NCBI GenBank assembly: GCA_947568835.1
Contig: OX387607.1
Location: 20,053,277-20,117,276, forward strand
Length of the DNA stretch: 64,000 bases
From: Protonemura montana
Taxonomy: Eukaryota; Arthropoda; Insecta; Plecoptera; Nemouridae
Direction: 5' to 3'
The notes beneath the pieces were generated by a model. The model worked only from the letters and a program-made list of their open reading frames with translations. It did no database searches and was not told the DNA's origin. This document shows, one piece after another, positions 13,601 to 26,400 of this stretch. Position 1 is the first letter of the stretch. Each line of letters opens with the position of its first letter. Position numbers and translations under genes: made by a program.

Positions 13601-13915
13601 TTGCAAATCGCTTTTGACACTCTGCCTCGCTAGCTAGACGCTCCAGACACTCTACTATGCTAGCCAGACGCTATAGACTATCCGCCACGCAAGCCATAGG
13701 CTCAAGAAACTCTGCCTCGCTAGCAAGACGCTCCAGACACTCTGCCACGCTAGTCAGACGCTCCAGACACTCTGCCTCGCTAGCAAGACGCTCCAGAATT
13801 TCTGCTTAAATATCCAGACGCTCCAGACACTCTGCCATGCTAGCCAGACGCTGCAGACACTCTGCCTCACTAGCAAAAAGCTCCAGACACTCTGCATCGC
13901 TACCCAGGCGCTCCA
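10619..13915. repeat. HOR block 4, mosaic of B-type start and A-type end, 3,297 bp
   Basis: The first 1.6 kb follows the B-type order seen at 7561. About 12290-12700 carries units otherwise found at 15200-15600 and 19280-19680, such as the CCCAAAATCTCC variant at 12646. From 12700 the block returns to the tail shared by A and B blocks. Its length is 110 units minus 3 nt: 2 nt are lost at the divergent unit (13544) and 1 nt at about 13331, where CCTTGGTAGTAAG is replaced by CCTATTAGTAAG. That 1-nt loss is private to this block. Confidence 0.8.
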
Positions 13916-16375
13916 GACGCTTTGCTTTAATATTTTAATGCTTTAAACACTCTGCTACGCTAGCCAGTGGCTCCAGACACTCTGCCACGCTAGCTTGACG
14001 CTCCAGGCACTCTGCCTCGCTATTTAGACGCTCCAGAAACTCTGCCTCGCTAGCCAGGCACTCCAGACACTCTGGCTCGCTACCAGGACGCTTCAGACAC
14101 TCTGCCTTCCTAGCCAGCCGCTCCAGTCACTCTGCCATGCTAGCCAGAGATTTCAGACACTCTGCTACGCTAGCTAGACGCTCCAGACACTCTGCCACGC
14201 TAGCTAGAAGCTCCAGACACTCTGCCTTGCTACTTAGACCCTCCAGACACTCTGCCTCGCTAGCCAGGCGCTCCAGACACTCTGCCTCGCTACCCAGACG
14301 CTCCAGACTATCTGCCACGCTAGCCAGTGGCTCCAGAATATTTGCCACGCTAGCCAGACGCTCAAGACACTCTGCCTCGCTAGCTAGACGCTCTAGACAC
14401 TCTGCCATGCTAACCAGACGCCCTAGACTATCTGCCACGCTAGCCATAGGCTCCAGACACTCTGCCACGCTAGCAAGAAGCTCCAGTTACTCTACCATGC
14501 TAGCTAGACGCTCCAGACACACTGCCTCGACAGCCAGGCGCTCCAGACACTCTGGCTCGCTACCCAGACGCTCCAGACACTCTGCCTCGCTAGCTAGGCG
14601 CTCCAGACACTCTGCTTCGCTACCCAGACGCTCCAGGCACTCTGCCTCGCCAGCAAGTTACTTTAGACACTCTGTTTCGCTAGCTAGACGGTCCAGACAC
14701 TCAGCCATGCTAGCCAGACGCTCCAGGTACTCTGCCTTGCTACCCAGACGCTCCAGACACACTGCCTCGCTTGCCAGGCGCTCAAAACACTCTGCCACGC
14801 TAGCAAGACGCTCCAGACACTCTGCCACGCTAGCCAGACGCTCCAGACACTCTGCCACGCTAGCAAGACGCTCCAGACACTCTGCCTCGCTACCCAGACG
14901 CTCAAGAGACTCTGCCTCGCTAGCCAGGCGCTTTAGACACTCTGCCTCGCTAGCTAGACGCTCCAGACACTCTACCATGCTAGCCAGACGCTATAGACTA
15001 TCCGCCACGCTAGCCATAGGCTCCAGACACTCTGCCACGCTAGCAAGACGCTCCAGACACTCAGCCACGCTCGCCAGACGCTCCAGACACTCTGCCTCGC
15101 TATTCAGACGCTCCAGTTACTCTACCATGCTAGCTAGACGCTCCAGACACTCTGCCTCGCTAGCCAGGCGCTCCAGACACTCTGCCTCGCTACCCAGACG
15201 CTCCAGACTCTCTGTCTTGCTACCCAGGCGCTCCAGAAACTCTGCCTCGCTACCCAGACGCTCCAGACACTCTGCTACGCTAGCTAGACGCTCCAGACAC
15301 TCTGCTTCGCTAGCTAGACGCTCCAGACACTCTGCCTTGCTACCCAGACCCTCCAGACACTCTGCCTCGCTAGCCAGGCGCTCCAGACACGCTGCCTCGC
15401 TACCCAGACGCTCCAGACTATCTGCCACGCTAGCCAGTGGCTCCAGATTATCTGCCACGCTAGCCAGAGGCTCCAGACACTCTGCCACGCTAGCAAGACG
15501 CTCCAGACACACTGCCTCGCTAGCCAGGCGCTCCAGACACTCTGCCTTGCTACACAAAATCTCCAGACACTCTGCCTCGCTAGCCAGCCGCTCCAGACAC
15601 TCTGCCATGCTAGCCAGAGATTTCAGACACTCTGCTACGCTAGCTAGACGCTCTAGACACTCTGCCACGCTATCTTGACGCTCCAGACACTCTGCCTTGC
15701 TACTAAGACCCTCCAGACACTCTGCCTCGCTAGCCAGGCGCTCCAGACACTCTGCCTCGCTACCCAGACGCTCTAGACACTCTGCCTCGCTAGCCAGCCG
15801 CTCCAGACACTCTGCCATGCCAGCCAGACGTTTCAGACTTACTGCCACGCTAGCCAGAGGTTTCAGACACTCTGCTACGCTAGCTAGACTCTCCAGACTC
15901 TCTGCCTCGCTAGCTAGATGCTCCAGACACTCTGCCTAGCTACCCACACCCTCCAGACACTCTACCTCGCTAGCCAGGCGCTCCAGACACGCTGCCTCGC
16001 TACCCAGACGCTCCAGACTATCTGCCACGCTAGCCAGTGGCTCCAGATTATCTGCCACGCTAGCCAGAGGCTCCAGACACTCTGCTACGCTAGCTAGACG
16101 CTCCAGACACTCTGCCACGCTAGCCAGCCGCTCCAGATACTCTGCCATGCTAGCCAGACGTTTCAGACTTACTGCCACGCTAGCAAGACGCTCCAGACAC
16201 TCTGCCACGCTAGTCAGACGCTCCAGACACTCTGCCTCGCTAGCAAGACGCTCCAGAATTTCTGCTTAACTATCCAGACGCTCCAGACACTCTGCCATGC
16301 TAGCCAGACGCTGCAGACACTCTGCCTCACTAGCAAAAAGCTCCAGACACTCTGCATCGCTACCCAGGCGCTCCA
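13916..16375. repeat. HOR block 5, 2,460 bp
   Basis: This block is exactly 82 units with no register change. It shares its early part with B-type blocks, then has a deletion that joins the AATATTTGCC unit (about 14336) to a CGCTCAAGACAC unit. The second half, with TTTCAGACTTACTGCC units (15830, 16161) and a CCTAGCTACCCACACCC unit (15934), is shared with 19880-20160 and 25160-25540. It lacks the divergent 28-bp unit, which explains the intact register. Confidence 0.8.
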
Positions 16376-16638
16376 GACGCTTTGCTTTAATATTTTAATG
16401 CTTTAAACACTCTGTTTCGCTAGCCAGTGGCTCCAGACACTCTGCCACGCTAGCTTGACGCTCCAGGCACTCTGCCTCGCTATTTAGACGCTCCAGAAAC
16501 TCTGCCTCGCTAGCCAGGCACTCCAGACACTCTGGCTCGCTACCAGGACGCTTCAGACACTCTGCCTTCCTAGCCAGCCGCTCCAGTCACTCTGCCATGC
16601 TAGCCAGAGATTTCAGACACTCTGCTACGCTAGCTTGA

Positions 16639-19600
16639 CGCTCCAGACACTCTGCCACGCTAGCTAGAAGCTCCAGACACTCTGCCTTGCTACTTAGACC
16701 CTCCGGACACTCTGCCTCGCTAGCCAGGCGCTCCAGACACTCTGCCTCGCTACCCAGACGCTCCAGACTATCTGCCACGCTAGCCAGTGGCTCCAGAATA
16801 TTTGCCACGCTAGCCAGAGGCTCCAGACACTCTGCCACGCTAGCTAGACGCTTCAGACACTCTGCATCGCTAACCAGGCGCTCCAGACACTCTGCCTCGC
16901 TATCCAGACGCTCCAGACACTCTGCCTCGCTACCCAGACGCTCCAGACACTCTGCCTCCCTAGCCAGCCGCTCCAGACACTCTGCCATGCTAGCCAGAGA
17001 TTTCAGACACTCTGCTACGCTAGCTAGACGCTCCAGACACTCTGCCACGCTAGCTAGACGCTCCAGACACTCTGCCTTGCTACCCAGACCCTCCAGACAC
17101 TCTGCCCCGCTAGCCAGGCGCTCCAGACACTCTGCCTCGCTACCCAGACGCTCCAGAAACTCTGCCACGCTAGCCAGACGATCCAGACACTTTGCCTCGC
17201 TACCCAGACGCTCCGGAGATTCTGCCTCGCTAGCCAGACGCTCAAGACACTCTGCCTCGCTAGCTAGACGCTCTAGACACTCTGCCATGCTAACCAGACG
17301 CCCTAGACTATCTGCCACGCTAGCCATAGGCTCCAGACACTCTGCCACGCTAGCAAGAAGCTCCAGTTACTCTACCATGCTAGCTAGACGCTCCAGACAC
17401 ACTGCCTCGCCAGCCAGGCGCTCCAGACACTCTGGCTCGCTACCCAGACGCTCCAGACACTCTGCCTCGCTAGCTAGGCGCTCCAGACACTCTGCCTCGC
17501 TACCCAGACGCTCCAGGCACTCTGCCTCGCCAGCAAGTTACTTTAGACACTCTGTTTCGCTAGCTAGACGGTCCAGACACTCAGCCATGCTAGCCAGACG
17601 CTCCAGGTACTCTGCCTTGCTACCCAGACGCTCCAGACACACTGCCTCGCTTGCCAGGCGCTCAAAACACTCTGCCACGCTAGCAAGACGCTCCAGACAC
17701 TCTGCCACGCTAGCCAGACGCTCCAGACACTCTGCCACGCTAGCAAGACGCTCCAGACACTCTGCCTCGCTACCCAGACGCTCAAGAGACTCTGCCTCGC
17801 TAGCCAGGCGCTTTAGACACTCTGCCTCGCTAGCTAGACGCTTTAGACACTCTGCCTCGCTAGCTAGACGCTCCAGACACTCTACCATGCTAGCCAGACG
17901 CTATAGACTATCCGCCACGCTAGCCATAGGCTCCAGACACTCTGCCACGCTAGCAAGACGCTCCAGACACTCAGCCACGCTCGCCAGACGCTCCAGACAC
18001 TCTGCCTCGCTATTCAGACGCTCCAGTTACTCTACCATGCTAGCTAGACGCTCCAGACACTCTGCCTCGCTAGCCAGGCGCTCCAGACACTCTGCCTCGC
18101 TACCCAGACGCTCCAGACTCTCTGTCTTGCTACCCAGGCGCTCCAGAAACTCTGCCTCGCTACCCAGACGCTCCAGACACTCTGCTACGCTAGCTAGACG
18201 CTCCAGACACTCTGCTTCGCTAGCTAGACGCTCCAGACACTCTGCCTTGCTACCCAGACCCTCCAGACACTCTGCCTCGCTAGCCAGGCGCTCCAGACAC
18301 GCTGCCTCGCTACCCAGACGCTCCAGAAACTCTGCCACGCTAGCCAGACGATCCAGACACTTTGCCTCGCTACCCAGACGCTCCGGAGATTCTGCCTCGC
18401 TAGCCAGACGCTCAAGACACTCTGCCTCGCTAGCTAGACGCTCTAGACACTCTGCCATGCTAACCAGACGCCCTAGACTATCTGCCACGCTAGCCATAGG
18501 CTCCAGACACTCTGCCACGCTAGCAAGAAGCTCCAGTTACTCTACCATGCTAGCTAGACGCTCCAGACACACTGCCTCGCCAGCCAGGCGCTCCAGACAC
18601 TCTGGCTCGCTACCCAGACGCTCCAGACACTCTGCCTCGCTAGCTAGGCGCTCCAGACACTCTGCCTCGCTACCCAGACGCTCTAGGCACTCTGCCTCGC
18701 CAGCAAGTTACTTTAGACACTCTGTTTCGCTAGCTAGACGGTCCAGACACTCAGCCATGCTAGCCAGACGCTCCAGGTACTCTGCCTTGCTACCCAGACG
18801 CTCCAGACACACTGCCTCGCTTGCCAGGCGCTCAAAACACTCTGCCACGCTAGCAAGACGCTCCAGACACTCTGCCACGCTAGCCAGACGCTCCAGACAC
18901 TCTGCCACGCTAGCAAGACGCTCCAGACACTCTGCCTCGCTACCCAGACGCTCAAGAGACTCTGCCTCGCTAGCCAGGCGCTTTAGACACTCTGCCTCGC
19001 TAGCTAGACGCTTTAGACACTCTGCCTCGCTAGCTAGACGCTCCAGACACTCTACCATGCTAGCCAGACGCTATAGACTATCCGCCACGCTAGCCATAGG
19101 CTCCAGACACTCTGCCACGCTAGCAAGACGCTCCAGACACTCAGCCACGCTCGCCAGACGCTCCAGACACTCTGCCTCGCTATTCAGACGCTCCAGTTAC
19201 TCTACCATGCTAGCTAGACGCTCCAGACACTCTGCCTCGCTAGCCAGGCGCTCCAGACACTCTGCCTCGCTACCCAGACGCTCCAGACTCTCTGTCTTGC
19301 TACCCAGGCGCTCCAGAAACTCTGCCTCGCTACCCAGACGCTCCAGACACTCTGCTACGCTAGCTAGACGCTCCAGACACTCTGCTTCGCTAGCTAGACG
19401 CTCCAGACACTCTGCCTTGCTACCCAGACCCTCCAGACACTCTGCCTCGCTAGCCAGGCGCTCCAGACACGCTGCCTCGCTACCCAGACGCTCCAGACTA
19501 TCTGCCACGCTAGCCAGTGGCTCCAGATTATCTGCCACGCTAGCCAGAGGCTCCAGACACTCTGCCACGCTAGCAAGACGCTCCAGACACTCTGCCTCGC

Positions 19601-19758
19601 TAGCCAGGCGCTCCAGACACTCTGCCTTGCTACCCAAAATCTCCAGACACTCTGCCTCGCTAGCCAGCCGCTCCAGACACTCTGCCATGCTAGCCAGAGA
19701 TTTCAGACACTCTGCTACGCTAGCTAGACGCTCCAGACACTCTGCCACGCTATCTTGA
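16639..19758 (+). other. longest stop-free + frame, probably not a gene
   Basis: No stop occurs in this frame for 1,040 codons, from after a TGA at 16636 to a TGA at 19756. The translation is a ten-residue repeat close to SRHSASLARR, very rich in Arg and Ser. The first in-frame ATG is at 16987. I see no promoter, splice signal or non-repeat domain. The openness follows from the unit being ten codons without a stop in this frame and from the 1,170-bp duplication inside it. A real Arg/Ser-rich repeat protein cannot be excluded but nothing favours it. Confidence 0.3.
17135..19474. repeat. 1,170-bp tandem duplication (39 units)
   Basis: There are two adjacent copies, about 17135-18304 and 18305-19474. 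Landmark variants recur exactly 1,170 bp apart: CGATCCAGACAC at 17179 and 18349, the GCAAGTTACTTTAG unit at 17532 and 18702, and CGCTATAGACTATCC at 17899 and 19069. By eye I found almost no differences; one is CTCCAGGCAC at 17511 against CTCTAGGCAC at 18681. The copy edges are approximate because flanking units are similar. Confidence 0.88.
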
Positions 19759-20365
19759 CGCTCCAGACACTCTGCCTTGCTACTAAGACCCTCCAGACAC
19801 TCTGCCTCGCTAGCCAGGCGCTCCAGACACTCTGCCTCGCTACCCAGACGCTCTAGACACTCTGCCTCGCTAGCCAGCCGCTCCAGACACTCTGCCATGC
19901 CAGCCAGACGTTTCAGACTTACTGCCACGCTAGCCAGAGGTTTCAGACACTCTGCTACGCTAGCTAGACTCTCCAGACTCTCTGCCTCGCTAGCTAGATG
20001 CTCCAGACACTGTGCCTAGCTACCCACACCCTCCAGACACTCTACCTCGCTAGTCAGGCGCTCCAGACACTCTGCTACGCTAGGTAGACGCTCCAGACAC
20101 TCTGCCACGCTAGCCAGCCGCTCCAGATACTCTGCCATGCTAGCCAGACGTTTCAGACTTACTGCCACGCTAGCAAGACGCTCCAGACACTCTGCCACGC
20201 TAGTCCGACGCTCCAGACACTCTGCCTCGCTAGCAAGACGCTCCAGAATTTCTGCTTAACTATCCAGACGCTCCAGACACTCTGCCATGCTAGCCAGACG
20301 CTGCAGACACTCTGCCTCACTAGCAAAAAGCTCCAGACACTCTGCATCGCTACCCAGGCGCTCCA

Positions 20366-23300
20366 GACGCTTTTCTTTAATATTTTAATGCTTTAAACAC
20401 TCTGCTACGCTAGCCAGTGGCTCCAGACACTCTGCCACGCTAGCTTGACGCTCCAGGCACTCTGCCTCGCTATTTAGACGCTCCAGAAACTCTGCCTCGC
20501 TAGCCAGGCACTCCAGACACTCTGGCTCGCTACCAGGACGCTTCAGACACTCTGCCTTCCTAGCCAGCCGCTCCAGTCACTCTGCCATGCTAGCCAGAGA
20601 TTTCAGACACTCTGCTACGCTAGCTAGACGCTCCAGACACTCTGCCACGCTAGCTAGAAGCTCCAGACACTCTGCCTTGCTACTTAGACCCTCCAGACAC
20701 TCTGCCTCGCTAGCCAGGCGCTCCAGACACTCTGCCTCGCTACCCAGACGCTCCAGACTATCTGCCACGCTAGCCAGTGGCTCCAGAATATTTGCCACGC
20801 TAGCCAGAGGCTCCAGACACTCTGCCACGCTAGCTAGACGCTTCAGACACTCTGCATCGCTAACCAGGCGCTCCAGACACTCTGCCTCGCTATCCAGACG
20901 CTCCAGACACTCTGCCTCGCTACCCAGACGCTCCAGACACTCTGCCTCCCTAGCCAGCCGCTCCAGACACTCTGCCATGCTAGCCAGAGATTTCAGACAC
21001 TCTGCTACGCTAGCTAGACGCTCCAGACACTCTGCCAAGCTAGCTAGACGCTCCAGACACTCTGCCTTGCTACCCAGACCCTCCAGACACTCTGCCCCGC
21101 TAGCCAGGCGCTCCAGACACTCTGCCTCGCTACCCAGACGCTCCAGAAACTCTGCCACGCTAGCCAGACGATCCAGACACTTTGCCTCGCTACCCAGACG
21201 CTCCGGAGATTCTGCCTCGCTAGCCAGACGCTCAAGACACTCTGCCTCGCTAGCTAGACGCTCTAGACACTCTGCCATGCTAACCAGACGCCCTAGACTA
21301 TCTGCCACGCTAGCCATAGGCTCCAGACACTCTGCCACGCTAGCAAGAAGCTCCAGTTACTCTACCATGCTAGCTAGACGCTCCAGACACACTGCCTCGC
21401 CAGCCAGGCGCTCCAGACACTCTGGCTCGCTACCCAGACGCTCCAGACACTCTGCCTCGCTAGCTAGGCGCTCCAGACACTCTGCCTCGCTACCCAGACG
21501 CTCCAGACACTCTACCACGCTAGCTAGACGCTCCAGACACACTGCATCGCTAGCCAGACGCTCCAGACACTCCGCCTCGCTAGCCAGGCGCTCCAGACAC
21601 TCTGCCTCGCTACCCAGACGCTCCAGGCACTCTGCCTCGCCAGCAAGTTACTTTAGACAATCTGTTTCGCTAGCTAGACGGTCCAGACACTCAGCCATGC
21701 TAGCCAGAGGCTCCAGGTACTCTGCCTTGCTACCCAGACGCTCCAGACACTCTGCCTCGCTACCCAGACGCTCAAGAGACTCTGCCTCGCTAGCCAGGCG
21801 CTTTAGACACTCTGCCTCGCTAGCTAGACGCTCCAGACACTCTACCATGCTAGCCAGACGCTATAGACTATCCGCCACGCTAGCCATAGGCTCCAGACAC
21901 TCTGCCACGCTAGCAAGACGCTCCAGACACTCAGCTACGCTCGCCGGACGCTCCAGACACTCTGCCTCGCTATTCAGACGCTCCAGTTACTCTACCATGC
22001 TAGCTAGACTCTCCAGACACTCTGCCTCGCTAGTTAGGCGCTCCAGACACTCTGCCTCGCTACCCAGACGCCCCAGACACTCTGCTACGCTAGCTAGACG
22101 CTCCAGACACTCTGTCTTGCTACCCAGACGCTCCAGACACTCTGCTTCGCTAGCTAGACGCTCCAGACACTCTGTCTTGCTACCCAGACGCTCCAGACTC
22201 TCTGTCTTGCTAGCTAGTCGCTCTAGACACTAAGCCTCGGTAAAAAGACACTCCAGACACTTTTTCCCGCTTGCCAGACTCTCCAGACAGTCTGCCTTAG
22301 AAGCAAGACGCTCCAGACATTCTGCCTCACTTGCTAGACGCTCTAAACACTCTGTCTTAGAAGCAAGACGCTCCAGACACCCTGTCTCGCTTGCCAGACG
22401 CTCCAGACACTCTGTCTTAGAAGCAAGACGCTCCAGACACCCTGTTTGGCATGCCTGACGCTCCAGATACTCTGCTTTGCTTGCCAGACGCTCCAGACAC
22501 TCTACCACGCTAGCCAGAAGCTACAGACACTCTACTTTGCTAGGAAGACGCTTTAGACACTCTACCTCGGTAATAAAACGCTCCAGAAACTCTGCCTCGC
22601 TTGCAAGACGCTCCAGACTATCTGCCTTCCTAGCCAGACTCTTCAAAAGCTCTGCCATGCTAGCAATTCGCTCCAGACACTTTGCCTCACTAGCAAGAAG
22701 CTCCAGGCACTCTGCTTTGCTTGCCAGACGCTCCAGACACTCATCCATGCTAGCCAGACGCTCCAGACACGCTGCCTCGCTAAAAAGACGCTTCAGACAC
22801 TCTGCCTCGCTAACAAGACGCTCTAGACACTCTGCTTTGCTAGCAAGACGTTTCAGACACTCTTCCTCGCTAGCTAGACGCCCCAGACACTCTGCCTTGG
22901 TAGTAAGATGCTCCAGACTATCTGCCACGCTAGCTAGACGCTCCAGACACTCTGCCTTGGTAGTAAGATGCTCCAGACTATCTGCCACGCTAGCTAGACG
23001 CCCCAGACACTCTGCCTTGGTAGTTAGATGCTCCAGACTATCTGCCACGCTAGCTAGACGCTCCAGACACTCTGCCTCGCTACCCAGACGCTCCAGAAAC
23101 TCTGCCTCGCTAGATTGGCGTCAGGCACTTTGCCTTGCTAGACAGACGCTCCATACACTCTCGTTTTATTGCAAATCGCTTTTGACACTCTGCCTCGCTA
23201 GCTAGACGCTCCAGACACTCTACTATGCTAGCCAGACGCTATAGACTATCCGCCACGCAAGCCATAGGCTCAAGAAACTCTGCCTCGCTAGCAAGACGCT

Positions 23301-23483
23301 CCAGACACTCTGCCACGCTAGTCAGACGCTCCAGACACTCTGCCTCGCTAGCAAGACGCTCCAGAATTTCTGCTTAACTATCCAGACGCTCCAGACACTC
23401 TGCCATGCTAGCCAGACGCTGCAGACACTCTGCCTCACTAGCAAAAAGCTCCAGACACTCTGCATCGCTACCCAGGCGCTCCA
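20366..23483. repeat. HOR block 7, B-type, 3,118 bp
   Basis: This is the full-length B-type block (104 units minus 2 nt, the loss being at 23112). It carries a private variant, GCCAGAGGCTCCAGGTAC at about 21701, where block 3 and other copies have GCCAGACGCTCC. The same private variant is in block 12 at about 36545, so these two non-adjacent blocks are each other's closest relatives. Confidence 0.85.
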
Positions 23484-26400
23484 GACGCTTTTCTTTAATA
23501 TTTTAATGCTTTAAACACTCTGCTACGCTAGCCAGTGGCTCCAGACACTCTGCCACGCTAGCTTGACGCTCCAGGCACTCTGCCTCGCTATTTAGACGCT
23601 CCAGAAACTCTGCCTCGCTAGCCAGGCACTCCAGACACTCTGGCTCGCTACCAGGACGCTTCAGACACTCTGCCTTCCTAGCCAGCCGCTCCAGTCACTC
23701 TGCCATGCTAGCCAGAGATTTCAGACACTCTGCTACGCTAGCTAGACGCTCCAGACACTCTGCCACGCTAGCTAGAAGCTCCAGACACTCTGCCTTGCTA
23801 CTTAGACCCTCCAGACACTCTGCCTCGCTAGCCAGGCGCTCCAGACACTCTGCCTCGCTACCCAGACGCTCCAGACTATCTGCCACGCTAGCCAGTGGCT
23901 CCAGAATATTTGCCACGCTAGCCAGAGGCTCCAGACACTCTGCCACGCTAGCTAGACGCTTCAGACACTCTGCATCGCTAACCAGGCGCTCCAGACACTC
24001 TGCCTCGCTATCCAGACGCTCCAGACACTCTGCCTCGCTACCCAGACGCTCCAGACACTCTGCCTCCCTAGCCAGCCGCTCCAGACACTCTGCCATGCTA
24101 GCCAGAGATTTCAGACACTCTGCTACGCTAGCTAGACGCTCCAGACACTCTGCCAAGCTAGCTAGACGCTCCAGACACTCTGCCTTGCTACCCAGACCCT
24201 CCAGACACTCTGCCCCGCTAGCCAGGCACTCCAGACACTCTGCCTCGCTACCCAGACGCTCCAGAAACTCTGCCACGCTAGCCAGACGATCCAGACACTT
24301 TGCCTCGCTACCCAGACGCTCCGGAGATTCTGCCTCGCTAGCCAGACGCTCAAGACACTCTGCCTCGCTAGCTAGACGCTCTAGACACTCTGCCATGCTA
24401 ACCAGACGCCCTAGACTATCTGCCACGCTAGCCATAGGCTCCAGACACTCTGCCACGCTAGCAAGAAGCTCCAGTTACTCTACCATGCTAGCTAGACGCT
24501 CCAGACACACTGCCTCGCCAGCCAGGCGCTCCAGACACTCTGGCTCGCTACCCAGACGCTCCAGACACTCTGCCTCGCTAGCTAGGCGCTCCAGACACTC
24601 TGCCTCGCTACCCAGACGCTCCAGACACTCTGCTACGCTAGCTAGACGCTCCAGACACTCTGCTTCGCTAGCTAGACGCTCCAGACACTCTGCCTTGCTA
24701 CCCAGACCCTCCAGACACTCTGCCTCGCTAGCCAGGCGCTCCAGACACGCTGCCTCGCTACCCAGACGCTCCAGACTATCTGCCACGCTAGCCAGTGGCT
24801 CCAGATTATCTGCCACGCTAGCCAGAGGCTCCAGACACTCTGCCACGCTAGCAAGACGCTCCAGACACTCTGCCTCGCTAGCCAGGCGCTCCAGACACTC
24901 TGCCTTGCTACCCAAAATCTCCAGACACTCTGCCTCGCTAGCCAGCCGCTCCAGACACTCTGCCATGCTAGCCAGAGATTTCAGACACTCTGCTACGCTA
25001 GCTAGACGCTCCAGACACTCTGCCACGCTATCTTGACGCTCCAGACACTCTGCCTTGCTACTAAGACCCTCCAGACACTCTGCCTCGCTAGCCAGGCGCT
25101 CCAGACACTCTGCCTCGCTACCCAGACGCTCTAGACACTCTGCCTCGCTAGCCAGCCGCTCCAGACACTCTGCCATGCCAGCCAGACGTTTCAGACTTAC
25201 TGCCACGCTAGCCAGAGGTTTCAGACACTCTGCTACGCTAGCTAGACTCTCCAGACTCTCTGCCTCGCTAGCTAGATGCTCCAGACACTCTGCCTAGCTA
25301 CCCACACCCTCCAGACACTCTACCTCGCTAGTCAGGCGCTCCAGACACGCTGCCTCGCTACCCAGACGCTCCAGACTATCTGCCACGCTAGCCAGTGGCT
25401 CCAGATTATCTGCCACGCTAGCCAGAGGCTCCAGACACTCTGCTACGCTAGCTAGACGCTCCAGACACTCTGCCACGCTAGCCAGCCGCTCCAGATACTC
25501 TGCCATGCTAGCCAGACGTTTCAGACTTACTGCCACGCTAGCAAGACGCTCCAGACACTCTGCCACGCTAGTCAGACGCTCCAGACACTCTGCCTCGCTA
25601 GCAAGACGCTCCAGAATTTCTGCTTAACTATCCAGACGCTCCACACACTCTGCCATGCTAGCCAGACGCTGCAGACACTCTGCCTCACTAGCAAAAAGCT
25701 CCAGACACTCTGCATCGCTACCCAGGCGCTCCAGACGCTTTGCTTTAATATTTTAATGCTTTAAACACTCTGTTTCGCTAGCCAGTGGCTCCAGACACTC
25801 TGCCACGCTAGCTTGACGCTCCAGGCACTCTGCCTCGCTATTTAGACGCTCCAGAAACTCTGCCTCGCTAGCTAGGCACTCCAGACACTCTGGCTCGCTA
25901 CCAGGACGCTCCAGACACTCTGCCTTCCTAGCCAGCCGCTCCAGACACTCTGCCATGCTAGCCAGAGATTTCAGACACTCTGCTACGCTAGATAGACGCT
26001 CCAGACACTCTGCCACGCTAGCTAAAAGCTCCAGACACTCTGCCTTGCTACTTAGACCCTCCAGACACTCTGCCTCGCTAGCCAGGCGCTCCAGACACTC
26101 TGCCTCGCTACCCAGACGCTCCAGACTACCTGCCACGCTAGCCAGTGGCTCCAGAATATTTGCCACGCTAGCCAGAGGCTCCAGACACTCTGCCACGCTA
26201 GATAGACGCTCCAGACACTCTGCATCGCTAACCAGGCGCTCCAGACACTCTGCCTCGCTATCCAGACGCTCCAGACACTCTGCCTCGCTACCCAGACGCT
26301 CCAGACACTCTGCCTCCCTAGCCAGCCGCTCCAGACACTCTGCCATGCTAGCCAGAGATTTCAGACACTCTGCTACGCTAGCTAGACGCTCCAGACACTC

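Larger units (their letters stand above)
16376..20365. repeat. HOR block 6, 3,990 bp
   Basis: This block is exactly 133 units with no register change. It holds a 1,170-bp internal tandem duplication and the longest stretch of the window without a stop in the + Arg/Ser frame. It also lacks the divergent 28-bp unit. It ends with the ACTTACTGCC and GTCCGACGC units before the next AT-rich box. Confidence 0.8.
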